Below, one piece after another: positions 49,176-59,752 of a stretch of 64,000 nucleotides of DNA. Below the pieces are notes generated by a model. The model had not been told where the DNA came from. It worked only from the letters and a program-made list of their open reading frames with translations, and searched no databases. This DNA is from Rikenellaceae bacterium. Its GTDB lineage: Bacteria; Bacteroidota; Bacteroidia; Bacteroidales; Rikenellaceae. How positions within the stretch are numbered: position 1 is the first letter of the stretch; the number at the start of each line of letters is the position of its first letter. Made by a program: the position numbers and the translations under genes. The DNA lies in NCBI GenBank assembly GCA_015060115.1, contig SUZB01000001.1, positions 62,001 to 126,000 on the forward strand. Reading direction: 5' to 3'.

Positions 49176-49712
49176 GTGATGCTAAAAATCGCTATTACGC
49201 TACCCGATGCTATCAGTGGGGAGGTTGCCACTATCAGGCGCCTCCTTGCCGATGGCTTCGATATTGTGCATCTGCGTAAGCCAAATGCCACTATCGACTA
49301 TTGTCGCCAGCTGCTCGGTGGGCTATCTGTTGCTGAGCGCTCACGAATTGTTGTTCACGACTACTACTCGCTCTATCGGGAGTTTGCGTTGCGGGGTGTG
49401 CATCTTAACCGCAATATAGCGAGCTTACCCTCGGACTATTGTGGCTCACGCACCCGCTCTTGCCACTCATTTGAGGAGGTTGTGCGCTACAAAGCGGAGG
49501 TCGATTACCTCTTTCTAAGCCCGATTTTCGACAGCATATCTAAGGCGGGGTATCGCTCGGCATTTTCCCACGAGGAACTGCGTAGAGCCGCCAACGAGGG
49601 CATCATAGACAGTAGGGTAATAGCCCTTGGCGGTGTAACGCCCGACAAGATAACCTATTTAGAGTCGCTTGGTTTTGGCGGTGTAGCGATGTTGGGCGCG
49701 ATATATGAATAG
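49176..49712 (+). CDS. Second ThiE/TenI-like thiamine phosphate synthase family protein
   Basis: 178 aa; FDIVHLRKP, RIVVHDYYSLYREFALRGVHLNR, YLFLSPIFDSISKAGY, VIALGGVTPDKI. Confidence 0.85.
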   Translation: MMLKIAITLPDAISGEVATIRRLLADGFDIVHLRKPNATIDYCRQLLGGLSVAERSRIVVHDYYSLYREFALRGVHLNRNIASLPSDYCGSRTRSCHSFEEVVRYKAEVDYLFLSPIFDSISKAGYRSAFSHEELRRAANEGIIDSRVIALGGVTPDKITYLESLGFGGVAMLGAIYE

Positions 49713-49716
49713 GTAG

Positions 49717-49767
49717 CCTATACAACAAAGCCCAGATGAGCGAATCATCTGGGCTTTGTTGTATAGG
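49717..49767. terminator. Perfect 23-bp inverted repeat terminator shared by convergent thi operon and dsbD
   Basis: CCTATACAACAAAGCCCAGATGA-gcgaa-TCATCTGGGCTTTGTTGTATAGG. Confidence 0.85.
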
Positions 49768-49777
49768 TAAAGGTCTA

Positions 49778-51742
49778 CTACTTCATAGCAGCCTTACCAC
49801 CCTCAAGGAATGCAATGAAGCCCTCGATGCTTGCGTCGTAACCACGAACAGGCATCAAGATCTCCTGGTCGGGCGACATAAGAACATAGCCGGGCTGAGC
49901 ATTTACATTAAAGCGCTCAACAGCGATAGCGTTGTTCTTACGGCCGAGAGTAGTCATCACAATACCATTCTTGTTGGTATAGTAATCCTCGGTCTTAAGG
50001 TCGGTGCGGTCATCAACATACAATGCGCAGATGATGTAGTCGTCCATAAGAATCTGCTTAACGCGAGGATCGCTCCATACACGGGTCTCCATCTCACGGC
50101 AGTTGTTACAAGCGTGGCCAGTGATATCAACGAAGATAGGCTTGTTCTCCTTCTTAGCAACCTCGATAGCCTCCTCCAAGTCGAAGTAACCCTTGAGGTT
50201 GTGGGGCAAGTGGAGCTTATCGCCATACTTAACGCTCGCGTTGAGGTTAGAGTTATCACCCTCTACGCGGAAGTCCTGAGATGTCATAGGAGGCAAGTAG
50301 CCAGAGATACCGTTAAGAGGTGCACCGAACATACCGGGAATCATGTATACTACGAACGAGAATACTACGATAGCCATTGCAAGACGCTTAACAGAGAGAG
50401 TCTCCATCTTGTCGTCGTGAGCAAAGCGAATCTTACCAAGCAAGTAGAGGCCGAGCAATGAGAATACTACGATCCAGATAGCGAGGTAGATCTCACGGTC
50501 GAGGATACCCCAGTGGTAGGTCTGGTCAGCAGTCATCAAGAACTTAAGACCGAGAGCAACCTCGATGAAACCGAGGACAACCTTTACTGAGTTGAGCCAG
50601 CCACCACTCTTAGGCATATTCTTAAGCATTGAGGGGAACCAAGCGAGAAGGGTGAAGGGCAATGCAAAAGCCGTTGCAAAGGCTGCCATGGTGATGATTG
50701 GCATCCAGATACCACCATTCATCGACTCGATAATTACTGAACCTACGATAGGACCTGTACATGAGAAAGATACAAGTACAAGGGTAAGTGCCATAAAGAA
50801 GATACCAATCAAACCACCCTTCTCAGCACCAGCATCACTCTTATTAACGAGCGACGAGGGCAATGTAATCTCGAATGCACCGAAGAATGAAGCCGCGAAA
50901 ATCATGAAGATTACGAAGAAGATGATGTTGGGAATCCAGTGTGTAGAGAGCCAGTTGAAGATATCCTCGGTTACGCTATCGCCACCGGTGAAGCGTGTGA
51001 TAAGGATAAGAGCTGCAATAGGCAACACATAGAGAGCAATGATGAACAAACCATACATTGTAGCGCGGAAACGACCCTGAGCCTTAGAACCCGAACCCTT
51101 GATGAAGAACGATACGGTCATAGGCACCATGGGGAATACGCAAGGAGTGAGCAACGCTGCAAAACCCCAGAGGATTGCAGTTACGATTGAACCCCAGTCG
51201 AGGGGAGCACGCTCGGTAGCGCCTGTTGCAGGTGCCTCAGCCTCCTCAGCCTCTGCTACAACAGCCTCACCCAAGGTGATGTTGAAGTCGAATGAGCTCT
51301 GCTGGCACTGGTTGGTCTCGTTGGTGCAGATGTTGGTGCTAATCTCACCCTTAACCTCTGTACCTGCCTTGGCCTTGATATCCTGAATGAATACCATCTT
51401 GCCGATGTAGTGGTTTACGGTGTCGCCAAACTCATCTACCGAAGCGTGGGTAGGCTCTGTCTCGCGCATATCACCTACTGCCTCACCATTGTTGAAGATG
51501 AACAAGGGAGCCGAGAACATATCGCTCAAAGGATAACCGTGGTAACCCTCGGCGATGATACCTGTGAAGGTAAGCTCATAGAGGCCTGCCTCCTTCTCCT
51601 GGGCGGTGAGGGTCCACTCTACGGGAGCACCACCCTGAATGTCGATGACATTACCCTCGTAAACCTTAGCCTCCTGGGCAAAGGTAGCAAAGGGAAGCAT
51701 CAGTGCAATGAAAAGCACTACTTTCTTAAAAAGATTTTTCAT
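49778..51742 (-). CDS. dsbD: Thiol:disulfide interchange protein DsbD-like
   Basis: 654 aa; N-terminal DsbDalpha-like, CVFPMVPMTVSFF TM core, C-terminal VDITGHACNNCREMETRVW thioredoxin-like domain. Confidence 0.9.
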   Translation of the reverse strand: MKNLFKKVVLFIALMLPFATFAQEAKVYEGNVIDIQGGAPVEWTLTAQEKEAGLYELTFTGIIAEGYHGYPLSDMFSAPLFIFNNGEAVGDMRETEPTHASVDEFGDTVNHYIGKMVFIQDIKAKAGTEVKGEISTNICTNETNQCQQSSFDFNITLGEAVVAEAEEAEAPATGATERAPLDWGSIVTAILWGFAALLTPCVFPMVPMTVSFFIKGSGSKAQGRFRATMYGLFIIALYVLPIAALILITRFTGGDSVTEDIFNWLSTHWIPNIIFFVIFMIFAASFFGAFEITLPSSLVNKSDAGAEKGGLIGIFFMALTLVLVSFSCTGPIVGSVIIESMNGGIWMPIITMAAFATAFALPFTLLAWFPSMLKNMPKSGGWLNSVKVVLGFIEVALGLKFLMTADQTYHWGILDREIYLAIWIVVFSLLGLYLLGKIRFAHDDKMETLSVKRLAMAIVVFSFVVYMIPGMFGAPLNGISGYLPPMTSQDFRVEGDNSNLNASVKYGDKLHLPHNLKGYFDLEEAIEVAKKENKPIFVDITGHACNNCREMETRVWSDPRVKQILMDDYIICALYVDDRTDLKTEDYYTNKNGIVMTTLGRKNNAIAVERFNVNAQPGYVLMSPDQEILMPVRGYDASIEGFIAFLEGGKAAMK

Positions 51743-51790
51743 AAAAGTTTGAAATTAAGTTATGTTAGTTTGTCTTGTTTGTATATGCAA

Positions 51791-52747
51791 TTAGTTCTTA
51801 TCGTTGATATAGGGCTGCTCCTCGATGGTAAACTCATCGGCGAGGTTGTCATCTGTGCGACCGTCCCAAATCTTGTAGCGCGAGGGCGAGACACCCACTC
51901 GCTGCTTGAAGTATTTGCCAAAGAATGACTGCGAAGCGAAATTTAATTTATTTGAGATCTCTTGAATGCTAAGACCAGAATATTTCAACAGGCGCTTAGC
52001 CTCGTATACCACCGCCTCGTCAATAAGTTTTGAGGCATTGCGACCACTCTTCTTCTTAAGTATTAGCGAGAGGTACTTGGGCGTGATACCCATCTTCGAG
52101 GCGTAGAACTCCACGCTACGCTCGGTGCTACAATGTTCACGCAACAGAGCGAGGAAGTTGTTGAACAGCTCGTCGGTGCGGTTGCTCACCGTGCCGTTGC
52201 CGGGTAGGCTGTGCTGCTGCAAGATGCCCATAACATAGTGGAACATCGCAGCGAAGAGCGAGCTGATGATCTTCTCGCGGTTTGATGTTGGGGCGTAGTC
52301 GCACAATACCGAGCGCATAAGCTTCGATATGTCGTGGATATATGCCGCCTCCTGAGGCTCTACCTGCACACAGGGGTCGTCCAAGAAGCCGTGATAGATA
52401 GATATAAGGTCTTGGGTGTCTACATGTATGCTGTTGAGGTACTGACGCGAGTAGGTAATCATATATCCCGATGAGCGAATAGAGGCCTTGACCTGCTCAA
52501 TTACGGTATTCTCGTTGAAGATAAAGAGTGTGTTGGGACGAAGTTCGTGGAGCTTGCCGTTAATCTTAATCTTTGCGGTACCACTTACCGTAACACCGAT
52601 AGAGACACCCTGAATGAGTGCCGTCATATCCTCCAGCTCACGGAACATTACCAACGGAGTGATGACCATATCCTCCGAGTAATATGCCGTCTCGAATCGC
52701 GACTTTAGTCGCTCAATCGAAGTTCGCTTGATACCATCCTGCTTCAT
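51791..52747 (-). CDS. AraC family transcriptional regulator
   Basis: C-terminal LLKYSGLSIQEISNKLNFASQSFFGKYFKQRVGVSPSRYK. Confidence 0.92.
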   Translation of the reverse strand: MKQDGIKRTSIERLKSRFETAYYSEDMVITPLVMFRELEDMTALIQGVSIGVTVSGTAKIKINGKLHELRPNTLFIFNENTVIEQVKASIRSSGYMITYSRQYLNSIHVDTQDLISIYHGFLDDPCVQVEPQEAAYIHDISKLMRSVLCDYAPTSNREKIISSLFAAMFHYVMGILQQHSLPGNGTVSNRTDELFNNFLALLREHCSTERSVEFYASKMGITPKYLSLILKKKSGRNASKLIDEAVVYEAKRLLKYSGLSIQEISNKLNFASQSFFGKYFKQRVGVSPSRYKIWDGRTDDNLADEFTIEEQPYINDKN

Positions 52748-52831
52748 CTTCTTATCAATCGTTAAGGTTATATTTTGTTTGTTGCGTTTCTTCCTTGTAA
52801 CTGCTCTTCAAAGTTGCTCTTTGCTCTTTTT

Positions 52832-52968
52832 TTTAAGACCTTAGGACTTTAAGTTTTTAAGACCTTAGGACTTTAGGACCTTAAGACCGTTACGAGGTCG
52901 GGTATCACATTTTCCCCACCCGTCTTAAAAAATCTCTAACAACTAATCTCTAACTACTAACAACTACT
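52832..52968 (-). repeat. Family A fold-back element, copy 11 (core 52891..52906 -); left arm largely lost
   Basis: TACGAGGTCGGGTATC. Confidence 0.8.
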
Positions 52969-52973
52969 GTCCG

Positions 52974-53828
52974 TTAGCATCTAAATGTCAGTGCACCCTT
53001 TTCGCAGGTTATCTCTATCGGGAAGTTGGGCCCCGGTTGGCCATCAACATCCGTAGGCTCTGCTACCGAGGTCGAAATTTCGAGCTTCGAGGTGCGGAAG
53101 TGCAGCACTGCGTGAGTGCCTCCACCCACTAAGTGGCGCGCCATATCGAGGCAGTTTACCACAGGGTTGCGCTTCTTTAGGAGTAACACATCGAAGAGCC
53201 CATCATCTATCGCAGCTCCGCGTGCCAGCGTTATGCGACCCGCCGTGCGACCGTTGAATACCAAGAACATCAGCGCCTCGCTATCAAACTCCTCGCTATC
53301 GCTCTTGATGTGGAGCGGTATGCCGTGCATACGAATCATATCGCGCAAGCCCTCACGGATATATGCTATCTTGCCCAACATACGCTTCTCTCTGTCGCTT
53401 GTGTGCTGCGATGTCGTGGTCAGAAGGCCGAAACTTAGCACATTGATAAAGTAGCGACCATTGGCCTTGCCACAATCCACCTTGCGCTCTCGGCCTTCGG
53501 CAATCTGCCGTGCTGCGACAAGCAGTCGGCGCGACATACCGAGCGACCCTGCAAAGTCGTTTGCTGTGCCTGAGGGTATGATGCCGAGAGTGGGGTTGAT
53601 GCCCGCCTCTCTCATTCGGTTGATGACATAGTTTAGTGTGCCATCACCGCCACATACCACCGCCAACTCTACCTCCTCATCACCCTTAAAGGGGTTCTCG
53701 GCAAAAGATAGACGCTTAGGCTTCAGCTCTATGCCGTTACGGCGAAATATCGCACATATCTCGGTGATATTCCTTGCAATACGATGCCCTTTGCCCGAAA
53801 GCGGGTTGTATAGTAGTAGAGCCTTCAT
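52974..53828 (-). CDS. Diacylglycerol/lipid kinase family protein (YegS-like)
   Basis: LLYNPLSGKGHRIARN; LAVVCGGDGTLNYVINRM; LGIIPSGTANDFAGSLG. Confidence 0.93.
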   Translation of the reverse strand: MKALLLYNPLSGKGHRIARNITEICAIFRRNGIELKPKRLSFAENPFKGDEEVELAVVCGGDGTLNYVINRMREAGINPTLGIIPSGTANDFAGSLGMSRRLLVAARQIAEGRERKVDCGKANGRYFINVLSFGLLTTTSQHTSDREKRMLGKIAYIREGLRDMIRMHGIPLHIKSDSEEFDSEALMFLVFNGRTAGRITLARGAAIDDGLFDVLLLKKRNPVVNCLDMARHLVGGGTHAVLHFRTSKLEISTSVAEPTDVDGQPGPNFPIEITCEKGALTFRC

Positions 53829-54847
53829 TACTCAGCAGAGTTAAGTTCCGCCGAGCACTCCACACGATACCCCTCCTTATCGGCAAAAATAAAGTAATAC
53901 AACCAGCCCTCCTTCTCCAACTCCTTGGCAACCGAAACAGCACCACCCTCCGAGCCAAGTGCCATAAACATCGTGGCTGCAGCATCTGCCTCGGCACAAG
54001 TCGGTGCAATCACCGTTGCCGAGAGGAGTGTGCTAATGGCGCTATATCCCGTCTTGGGATTTAGCGTGTGTGCCACCTTCCTGCCATCGTCCGTAGTGTA
54101 AAATCTGCGATAGTTGCCCGATGTCGCCATTGCGCAGTCCGTCTTCGAGATAATCTTCTCGAAGCTGTCGCTAGAGAAGTTACCATCGTAGGGTGTCTCC
54201 ACGCCTATCGACCACTCTGCACCTCGACTGTTGAGCCCTCGGCAACGGATCTCACCTCCGATATTGACCATATAGTTCTCGATGCCCATAGCCTCCAGCT
54301 CCTCGGCCATAAGGTCTACGGTGTAGCCCTTGGCTATCGAGTTGAGGTCAATCTGCATACGGCTGTCTGCGCGTTGTAGACGACCATCCTGAATCGAAAT
54401 CTTGCGGTAGCCCACAAACTCCAAAAGCGAGTCTACATTCGGCACCTTGCCATCGCTTCGTTTGTCGGCAAAACCCCAAGCCTCGGTGAGGGGCTTGATG
54501 GTGATGTCGTAGATGCCATTGCTCATATCCGAGAAGTGCTCGGCAAGCTCGATGTTGAACTCAATATGCCTATCCAACGAGTCGGTCTCGCCACTGTTGA
54601 TACGCGACAAAAGCGAATTTTTGTCAAAAATCGACATTGATCTTTTTGCCTCTTGGTCGATTTTTTTGACCATATCGACTACTGCCTGCTCTGAGGCATT
54701 ACCGCCGTACTTGATAACGACAAATGTTCCAAGTGCCTGACCCTCAATCGTTACATACTCGCGCGAAAGATTTGCGCACGATGCTGTGGTGCAAAGTGCG
54801 ACAAACAAAACGATGCGAAATAGTGAGTTGTGTAGCGCTCGAAACAT
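53828..54847 (-). CDS. apbE: FAD:protein FMN transferase
   Basis: Start set at MFRALHNSLFRIVLFVALCTTASC lipoprotein signal; MQIDLNSIAKGYTVDLMAEEL; ENYMVNIGGEIRCRG; HTLNPKTGYSA. Confidence 0.92.
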   Translation of the reverse strand: MFRALHNSLFRIVLFVALCTTASCANLSREYVTIEGQALGTFVVIKYGGNASEQAVVDMVKKIDQEAKRSMSIFDKNSLLSRINSGETDSLDRHIEFNIELAEHFSDMSNGIYDITIKPLTEAWGFADKRSDGKVPNVDSLLEFVGYRKISIQDGRLQRADSRMQIDLNSIAKGYTVDLMAEELEAMGIENYMVNIGGEIRCRGLNSRGAEWSIGVETPYDGNFSSDSFEKIISKTDCAMATSGNYRRFYTTDDGRKVAHTLNPKTGYSAISTLLSATVIAPTCAEADAAATMFMALGSEGGAVSVAKELEKEGWLYYFIFADKEGYRVECSAELNSAE

Positions 54848-55140
54848 CTCCCTAATTATACTAATTCGGAATACAAAGGTAGTAAAAAAATCCAATTTTT
54901 CTCTATTTATCTTAAGATTTTTTCTCACCGATGCGAAAAATAGTAGAATTTGGTAAAATTGGTATGAGTATCGTTGTTTTGGATATGAGCTTTATGTCTA
55001 AAATAAAGAATATAAAACAATCCCTAAAAGATAAAATAATTTTTTGGTGTAAAATTTCCCATAAAAAATTTGCGGTATATGATTCTTTTTCTTTGAAAAA
55101 GCCCTTGCTATTAGCGAAAAATCAATTATCTTTGCCGCAC

Positions 55141-55240
55141 GCTCCGGCAGGATCTAAGGTAAGGACGATCTGTCGTGGAGTGGAACCAGGGGCGTAATCC
55201 TCGGGAAATGAGAAGGATGCGCACCATAAAATCAATTAAA
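55141..55240 (+). promoter_or_regulatory. Putative structured 5' leader of rpsO (possible S15 autoregulatory element)
   Basis: CTCCGG...GGAG outer pairing, GACGA-TCTG-TCGT hairpin, GGGGCGTAATCCT...AGGATGCGCACC hairpin between promoter-like CTTTGCCG and rpsO ATG. Confidence 0.35.
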
Positions 55241-55243
55241 ACT

Positions 55244-55513
55244 ATGTATTTGACACCTGAGAAGAAGCAGGAGTTGTTTGGCCAGTACGGCAAGTCTACA
55301 ACCGACACCGGTTCACCCGAGAGCCAGATCGCGTTATTCACTTATCGTATCAACCACCTTACCGAGCACATGAAGAGCAACCGTCATGACTACGGCACAC
55401 AGCGTTCGTTGTTGCGTCTCGTAGGTAAGCGTCGTAAGTTGCTTATGTACTTGAAGGAGGTTGACATCGAGCGTTACCGCGCGATTATCAAGACTCTTAA
55501 CCTCCGTAAGTAG
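55244..55513 (+). CDS. rpsO: 30S ribosomal protein S15
   Basis: MYLTPEKKQELFGQYGKSTTDTGSPESQIALFTYRINHLTEHMKSNRHDYGTQRSLLRLVGKRRKLLMYLK. Confidence 0.97.
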   Translation: MYLTPEKKQELFGQYGKSTTDTGSPESQIALFTYRINHLTEHMKSNRHDYGTQRSLLRLVGKRRKLLMYLKEVDIERYRAIIKTLNLRK

Positions 55514-55527
55514 TACGGATGTGCAGC

Positions 55528-55562
55528 AAATGAAGGCGGTGCTGAGTCATCGCCTTCATTTA
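55528..55562 (+). terminator. Hairpin terminator after rpsO
   Basis: AAATGAAGGCG-gtgctgagtcat-CGCCTTCATTT. Confidence 0.65.
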
Positions 55563-55654
55563 CACTTTGAAATTATTGGGGCAATGGTTCACCTTTGTGG
55601 GCATTGCGCAACAATATAAGATGACAATTTTTTAGAGGTTTTTTAGAATTTTTT

Positions 55655-57889
55655 ATGGAAGCAAACAAGTTGTACAATGCTGTACAGAAGACAATCACTC
55701 TCGCCGACGGTCGTGAGATTATGATTGAGACTGGCAAGCTTGCAAAGCAGGCTGATGGCTCGGTGGTTGTTCGTATGGGCGACACAATGCTTTTGGGTAC
55801 TGTTGTTGCCGCTAAAGATGCCAAGGAGGGCACCGATTTTATGCCCTTGCAGGTAGAGTATAAGGAGAAGTATGCATCGTGTGGCCGTTTCCCCGGTGGC
55901 TTTATGAAGCGCGAGGGTAAGGCTGGCGACTCTGAGATTTTGGTGGCTCGTCTTATCGACCGTGCTCTTCGTCCTTTGTTCCCCGCTGACTACCACGCCG
56001 AGGTTTTCGTTACCGTAAACCTTATCTCGGCAGAGAAAGATATCCAGCCCGATGCACTCGCAGGTTTGGCTGCTTCGGCTGCTTTGGCCGTTTCGGACAT
56101 TCCCTTTGGTGGTCCTATCTCGGAGGTTCGCGTAGCGCGTATCGGTGGTGAGTATGTTATCAACCCCGGTTTCGAGGCTATGAAGGATGCCGACCTCGAT
56201 ATTATGGTTGGTGGTACTATCGACAACATCCTTATGGTTGAGGGTGAGATGAACGAGGTTTCGGAGGAGGTTATGCTCGGTGCTATTATGTTCGCACACG
56301 AGGAGATTAAGAAGCACTGCGCTGTCCAGATTGAGCTTATGAAGGAGCTTGGCAAGGATGTTAAGCGTGAGTACTGCCACGAGACCAACGATGAGGAGCT
56401 TCGCCAGACTATCATCTCGGAGCTCTACGACAAGGCCTATGCTATCGCTACCAGCGGTACTATGAAGCACGAGCGTTCTGATGCCTTCGATGCTTTGGAG
56501 GCTGAGTTCGCATCGCGCTTTACCGAGGAGGAGCTTGAGGAGAAGGCACCCCTTATCCACAAGTACTTTCACGACGATGTTCAGAAGAAGGCTATGCGTA
56601 ATATGATTCTCGATGAGGGTAAGCGTCTTGATGGTCGCCGTACCGACGAGATTCGTCCCATCTGGTGCGAGATTGACTACTTGCCTTGCGCTCACGGCTC
56701 GGCTATCTTCACTCGTGGTGAGACCCAGTCATTGACCACCGTAACTCTCGGCACAAAGCTCGATGAGAAGCAGAAGGATGAGGTTTTGGTTCAGGGCAGC
56801 GAGCAGTTTGTTCTCCACTACAACTTCCCTCCCTTCTCTACTGGTGAGGCTCGTCCCGCTCGTGGTTTGAGCCGTCGTGAGATTGGTCATGGCCACCTCG
56901 CTTGGCGTGCGTTGAAGCCTATGGTACCCCTGGGCGAGGAGAATCCCTATGCTGTTCGCGTAGTTTCGGATATCCTTGAGTCTAACGGCTCTTCGTCTAT
57001 GGCTACCGTATGTGCTGGTACTTTGGCGCTTATGGATGCGGGTGTTAAGCTCCGCAAGCCTGTATCGGGTATCGCAATGGGTCTTATCTCTGATTCGGCT
57101 ACTGGCCGTTGGGCAGTGCTATCAGACATCTTGGGCGATGAGGACCACTTGGGCGATATGGACTTCAAGGTTACAGGTACCCGCGATGGTATCACCGCAA
57201 CTCAGATGGATATCAAGGTTGATGGCCTCTCTTATGAGGTGTTGGCTAAGGCTTTGGAGCAGGCTCGTCAGGGTCGTCTTCATATCCTCGACAAGCTCGT
57301 TGAGACTATCGCCGAGCCCCGCGAGGACTACAAGCCTTTTGTACCCCGTATAGTGCAGATTACCATTCCTCAGGAGTTCATCGGTGCTGTTATCGGCCCT
57401 GGTGGCAAGGTTATTCAGGAGATTCAGAAGACTACTGGCACCACTATCACCATCACCGAGGTTGATGAGAAGGGTATCGTAGATATCTTCGGTCAGAACA
57501 AGGAGGCTTTGGATGCAGCATTGTCTCGCGTTAAGGCTATCGTTGCTGTTCCTGAGATTGGCGAGACCTACAACGGCAAGATTCGCTCTATCGTGGACTT
57601 CGGTGCATTCGTTGAGATTCTTCCTGGCAAGGATGCTCTCTTGCACATCTCGGAGATCGACTACAAGCGTTTCGAGACTATGGAGGAGACCGGCCTTAAG
57701 GAGGGCGATATGATTGAGGTTAAGCTTATCGCCAAGGACCAGAAGACCGGCAAGCTCAAACTTTCGCGCAAGGCGTTGCTACCCAAGCCTGAGGGTTGGG
57801 TAGAGCGTGAGCCCCGCGAGCGCAAGCCCCGTGAGCACCACGATGGCGAGAAGCGCGAGCAGCGTGGCCCTCGTCGTGAGCGTCGCTAA
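55655..57889 (+). CDS. pnp: Polyribonucleotide nucleotidyltransferase
   Basis: 744 aa; two RNase PH domains, KH ([22 protein letters not shown]), S1 domain, basic tail. Confidence 0.98.
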   Translation: MEANKLYNAVQKTITLADGREIMIETGKLAKQADGSVVVRMGDTMLLGTVVAAKDAKEGTDFMPLQVEYKEKYASCGRFPGGFMKREGKAGDSEILVARLIDRALRPLFPADYHAEVFVTVNLISAEKDIQPDALAGLAASAALAVSDIPFGGPISEVRVARIGGEYVINPGFEAMKDADLDIMVGGTIDNILMVEGEMNEVSEEVMLGAIMFAHEEIKKHCAVQIELMKELGKDVKREYCHETNDEELRQTIISELYDKAYAIATSGTMKHERSDAFDALEAEFASRFTEEELEEKAPLIHKYFHDDVQKKAMRNMILDEGKRLDGRRTDEIRPIWCEIDYLPCAHGSAIFTRGETQSLTTVTLGTKLDEKQKDEVLVQGSEQFVLHYNFPPFSTGEARPARGLSRREIGHGHLAWRALKPMVPLGEENPYAVRVVSDILESNGSSSMATVCAGTLALMDAGVKLRKPVSGIAMGLISDSATGRWAVLSDILGDEDHLGDMDFKVTGTRDGITATQMDIKVDGLSYEVLAKALEQARQGRLHILDKLVETIAEPREDYKPFVPRIVQITIPQEFIGAVIGPGGKVIQEIQKTTGTTITITEVDEKGIVDIFGQNKEALDAALSRVKAIVAVPEIGETYNGKIRSIVDFGAFVEILPGKDALLHISEIDYKRFETMEETGLKEGDMIEVKLIAKDQKTGKLKLSRKALLPKPEGWVEREPRERKPREHHDGEKREQRGPRRERR

Positions 57890-57997
57890 GAAAAAAAGGC
57901 GTCTCGGCATACTATATATAATATATGTGGTGTGTCGAGCGTTAAAATAAGACAAGACAAACAGAAAATTTATATCTAACTAAAAACTTTATCGACG

Positions 57998-59752
57998 ATG
58001 AAAAATCTTTTCAAGATGAGCGTTATGCTCACCATTGCGGTTTTGACCCTTACTGGTTGTAACTGCTTTAAGAAGATGGCTAAGAATCAGGACGAGGTGC
58101 AGCTCACTTGCACTCCTGAGGTTTTGGTTCTCAACAATGGCCGTGTAGATGCCGATGTTAAGGTTGTATTTCCCGTTAAGTACTTCAATGCAAAGGCTGT
58201 TTTGAAGGTAACTCCCGTTATGGTATTCGAGGGTGGCGAGGTATGTGGCGCTACTCAGTACTTCCAGGGCTCAAAGGTTGATGACAACTACACTGTTATC
58301 GACAAGAAGCAGGGTGGCGAGTACACTATGCACATCTCATTCCCCTACGACGAGCGTATGGCTTGCAGCGAGCTCCAGCTCCGCGCTGAGATCAAGTGTC
58401 CTAAGGGCAAGTGCAAGGAGTTTACTTTGGTAAACCTCAACAACGGCGCTATCCCCACTAAGGACGAGGAGGCTATTTTGGCTGCTGATGGTGCTGAGGC
58501 TTTGGCTCTTAAGCGTGCTTTTGGTCTTACTATTGCCGAGGGTGTTAACACCTTGCAGAACGACCTCGACTACGCATCTGCTATGCAGCCTATGGAGTCT
58601 GGCTACAAGAATGTTATCACCGAGGTAACCAAGGCTAACTATATGTATGCTATCAACTCTTCACGCTTGGCAAAGAAGGCTGAGTCAAGCGACGAGCTTA
58701 CTGCTTTCCAGCAGAAGGCTGCTGCTCAGAAGGAGAACGACCGCATCAAGCAGAACATCTATGTTAACGGTTACGCATCACCCGATGGTCCTGAGAAGTT
58801 CAACGACAAGCTCTCTGCTGCTCGTAGCGAGTCAGGTAAGAAGGCTGCCGAGAAGCTTCTTGAGGAGGTAGGTTTGCCCCTCGACGCTGCATCATACGGC
58901 GAGGACTGGGAGGGCTTCAAGGAGCTCGTTGCTGCTTCGGATATCGAGGACAAGGAGCTTATCCTTTCTGTATTGAACAGCTATGAGTCATCTTCAGAGC
59001 GTGAGAACCAGATTAAGAATATGTCGCAGGTATTCGCAGCGTTGAAGGAGGAGATTCTTCCCCAGTTGCGTCGTGCACAGCTTGTAAACAGCTCAGACAT
59101 CACTGGCAAGACCGATGATGAGATGGCTGCTTTGGTTCGTGCTGGTAAGTTCTCAGAGCTCGACGACAAGGAGATGCTCCACATCGCTTCTACTGGCAAG
59201 CTTACTCAGGAGGAGAAGATCGCCGTTTTGGAGGCTGCTGCTAAGGAGTACAAGAGCGCTGCTGCTTACAACAACCTTGGTATCGCTTACGCTGAGGCTA
59301 AGCAGCCCAAGAAGGCTGCTGAGGCTTTCGCTAAGGCTGTAAAGGTTGGTGGCAATGCTTCTCAGATCAACAACAACCTTGCATTGGTTAACCTTATGAA
59401 CGGTGAGACCGAGGCTGCTAAGAACTACACTGCTGCTGCTTCTAAGGAGGCTAAGGCGTTGGCTGCTGCTGCCGAGGGTAACTACGCTGCTGCACAGTCT
59501 GAGCTCGATGGCTACAATGCTGCTATCGCTGCTACTATGAACGCTGACTACACTGCAGCTAAGCAGTTCATCGCTAACGACAAGAGCGCAAAGGCTGACT
59601 ACCTCCGTGCTATCATCGCTACTAAGCAGGGCGACTTTGCTGCTGCAACTGCACAGCTCAAGTCGGCTATCGCTAAGGAGCCCGCTTACGCAGAGCGTTG
59701 CACCAAGGATGTTAATCTTCGTAACTATGTAGGTAAGGAGATCAACTTGTAA
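57998..59752 (+). CDS. Lipoprotein with OmpA-like segment and TPR-like repeats
   Basis: Lipobox LTLTGCN; NGYASPDGPEKFNDKLSAARSES OmpA-like; YNNLGIAYAEAKQPKKAAEAFAKAVKVG TPR. Confidence 0.7.
   Translation: MKNLFKMSVMLTIAVLTLTGCNCFKKMAKNQDEVQLTCTPEVLVLNNGRVDADVKVVFPVKYFNAKAVLKVTPVMVFEGGEVCGATQYFQGSKVDDNYTVIDKKQGGEYTMHISFPYDERMACSELQLRAEIKCPKGKCKEFTLVNLNNGAIPTKDEEAILAADGAEALALKRAFGLTIAEGVNTLQNDLDYASAMQPMESGYKNVITEVTKANYMYAINSSRLAKKAESSDELTAFQQKAAAQKENDRIKQNIYVNGYASPDGPEKFNDKLSAARSESGKKAAEKLLEEVGLPLDAASYGEDWEGFKELVAASDIEDKELILSVLNSYESSSERENQIKNMSQVFAALKEEILPQLRRAQLVNSSDITGKTDDEMAALVRAGKFSELDDKEMLHIASTGKLTQEEKIAVLEAAAKEYKSAAAYNNLGIAYAEAKQPKKAAEAFAKAVKVGGNASQINNNLALVNLMNGETEAAKNYTAAASKEAKALAAAAEGNYAAAQSELDGYNAAIAATMNADYTAAKQFIANDKSAKADYLRAIIATKQGDFAAATAQLKSAIAKEPAYAERCTKDVNLRNYVGKEINL

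Noticed and set aside
54931-55197. 88-aa ORF on + strand upstream of rpsO
   Set aside because: AT-rich intergenic, low-complexity lysine-rich peptide overlapping the rpsO promoter/leader; no support.
55643-56695. 350-aa ORF on - strand
   Set aside because: Entirely antisense to pnp, no recognisable domain; codon-bias artefact.
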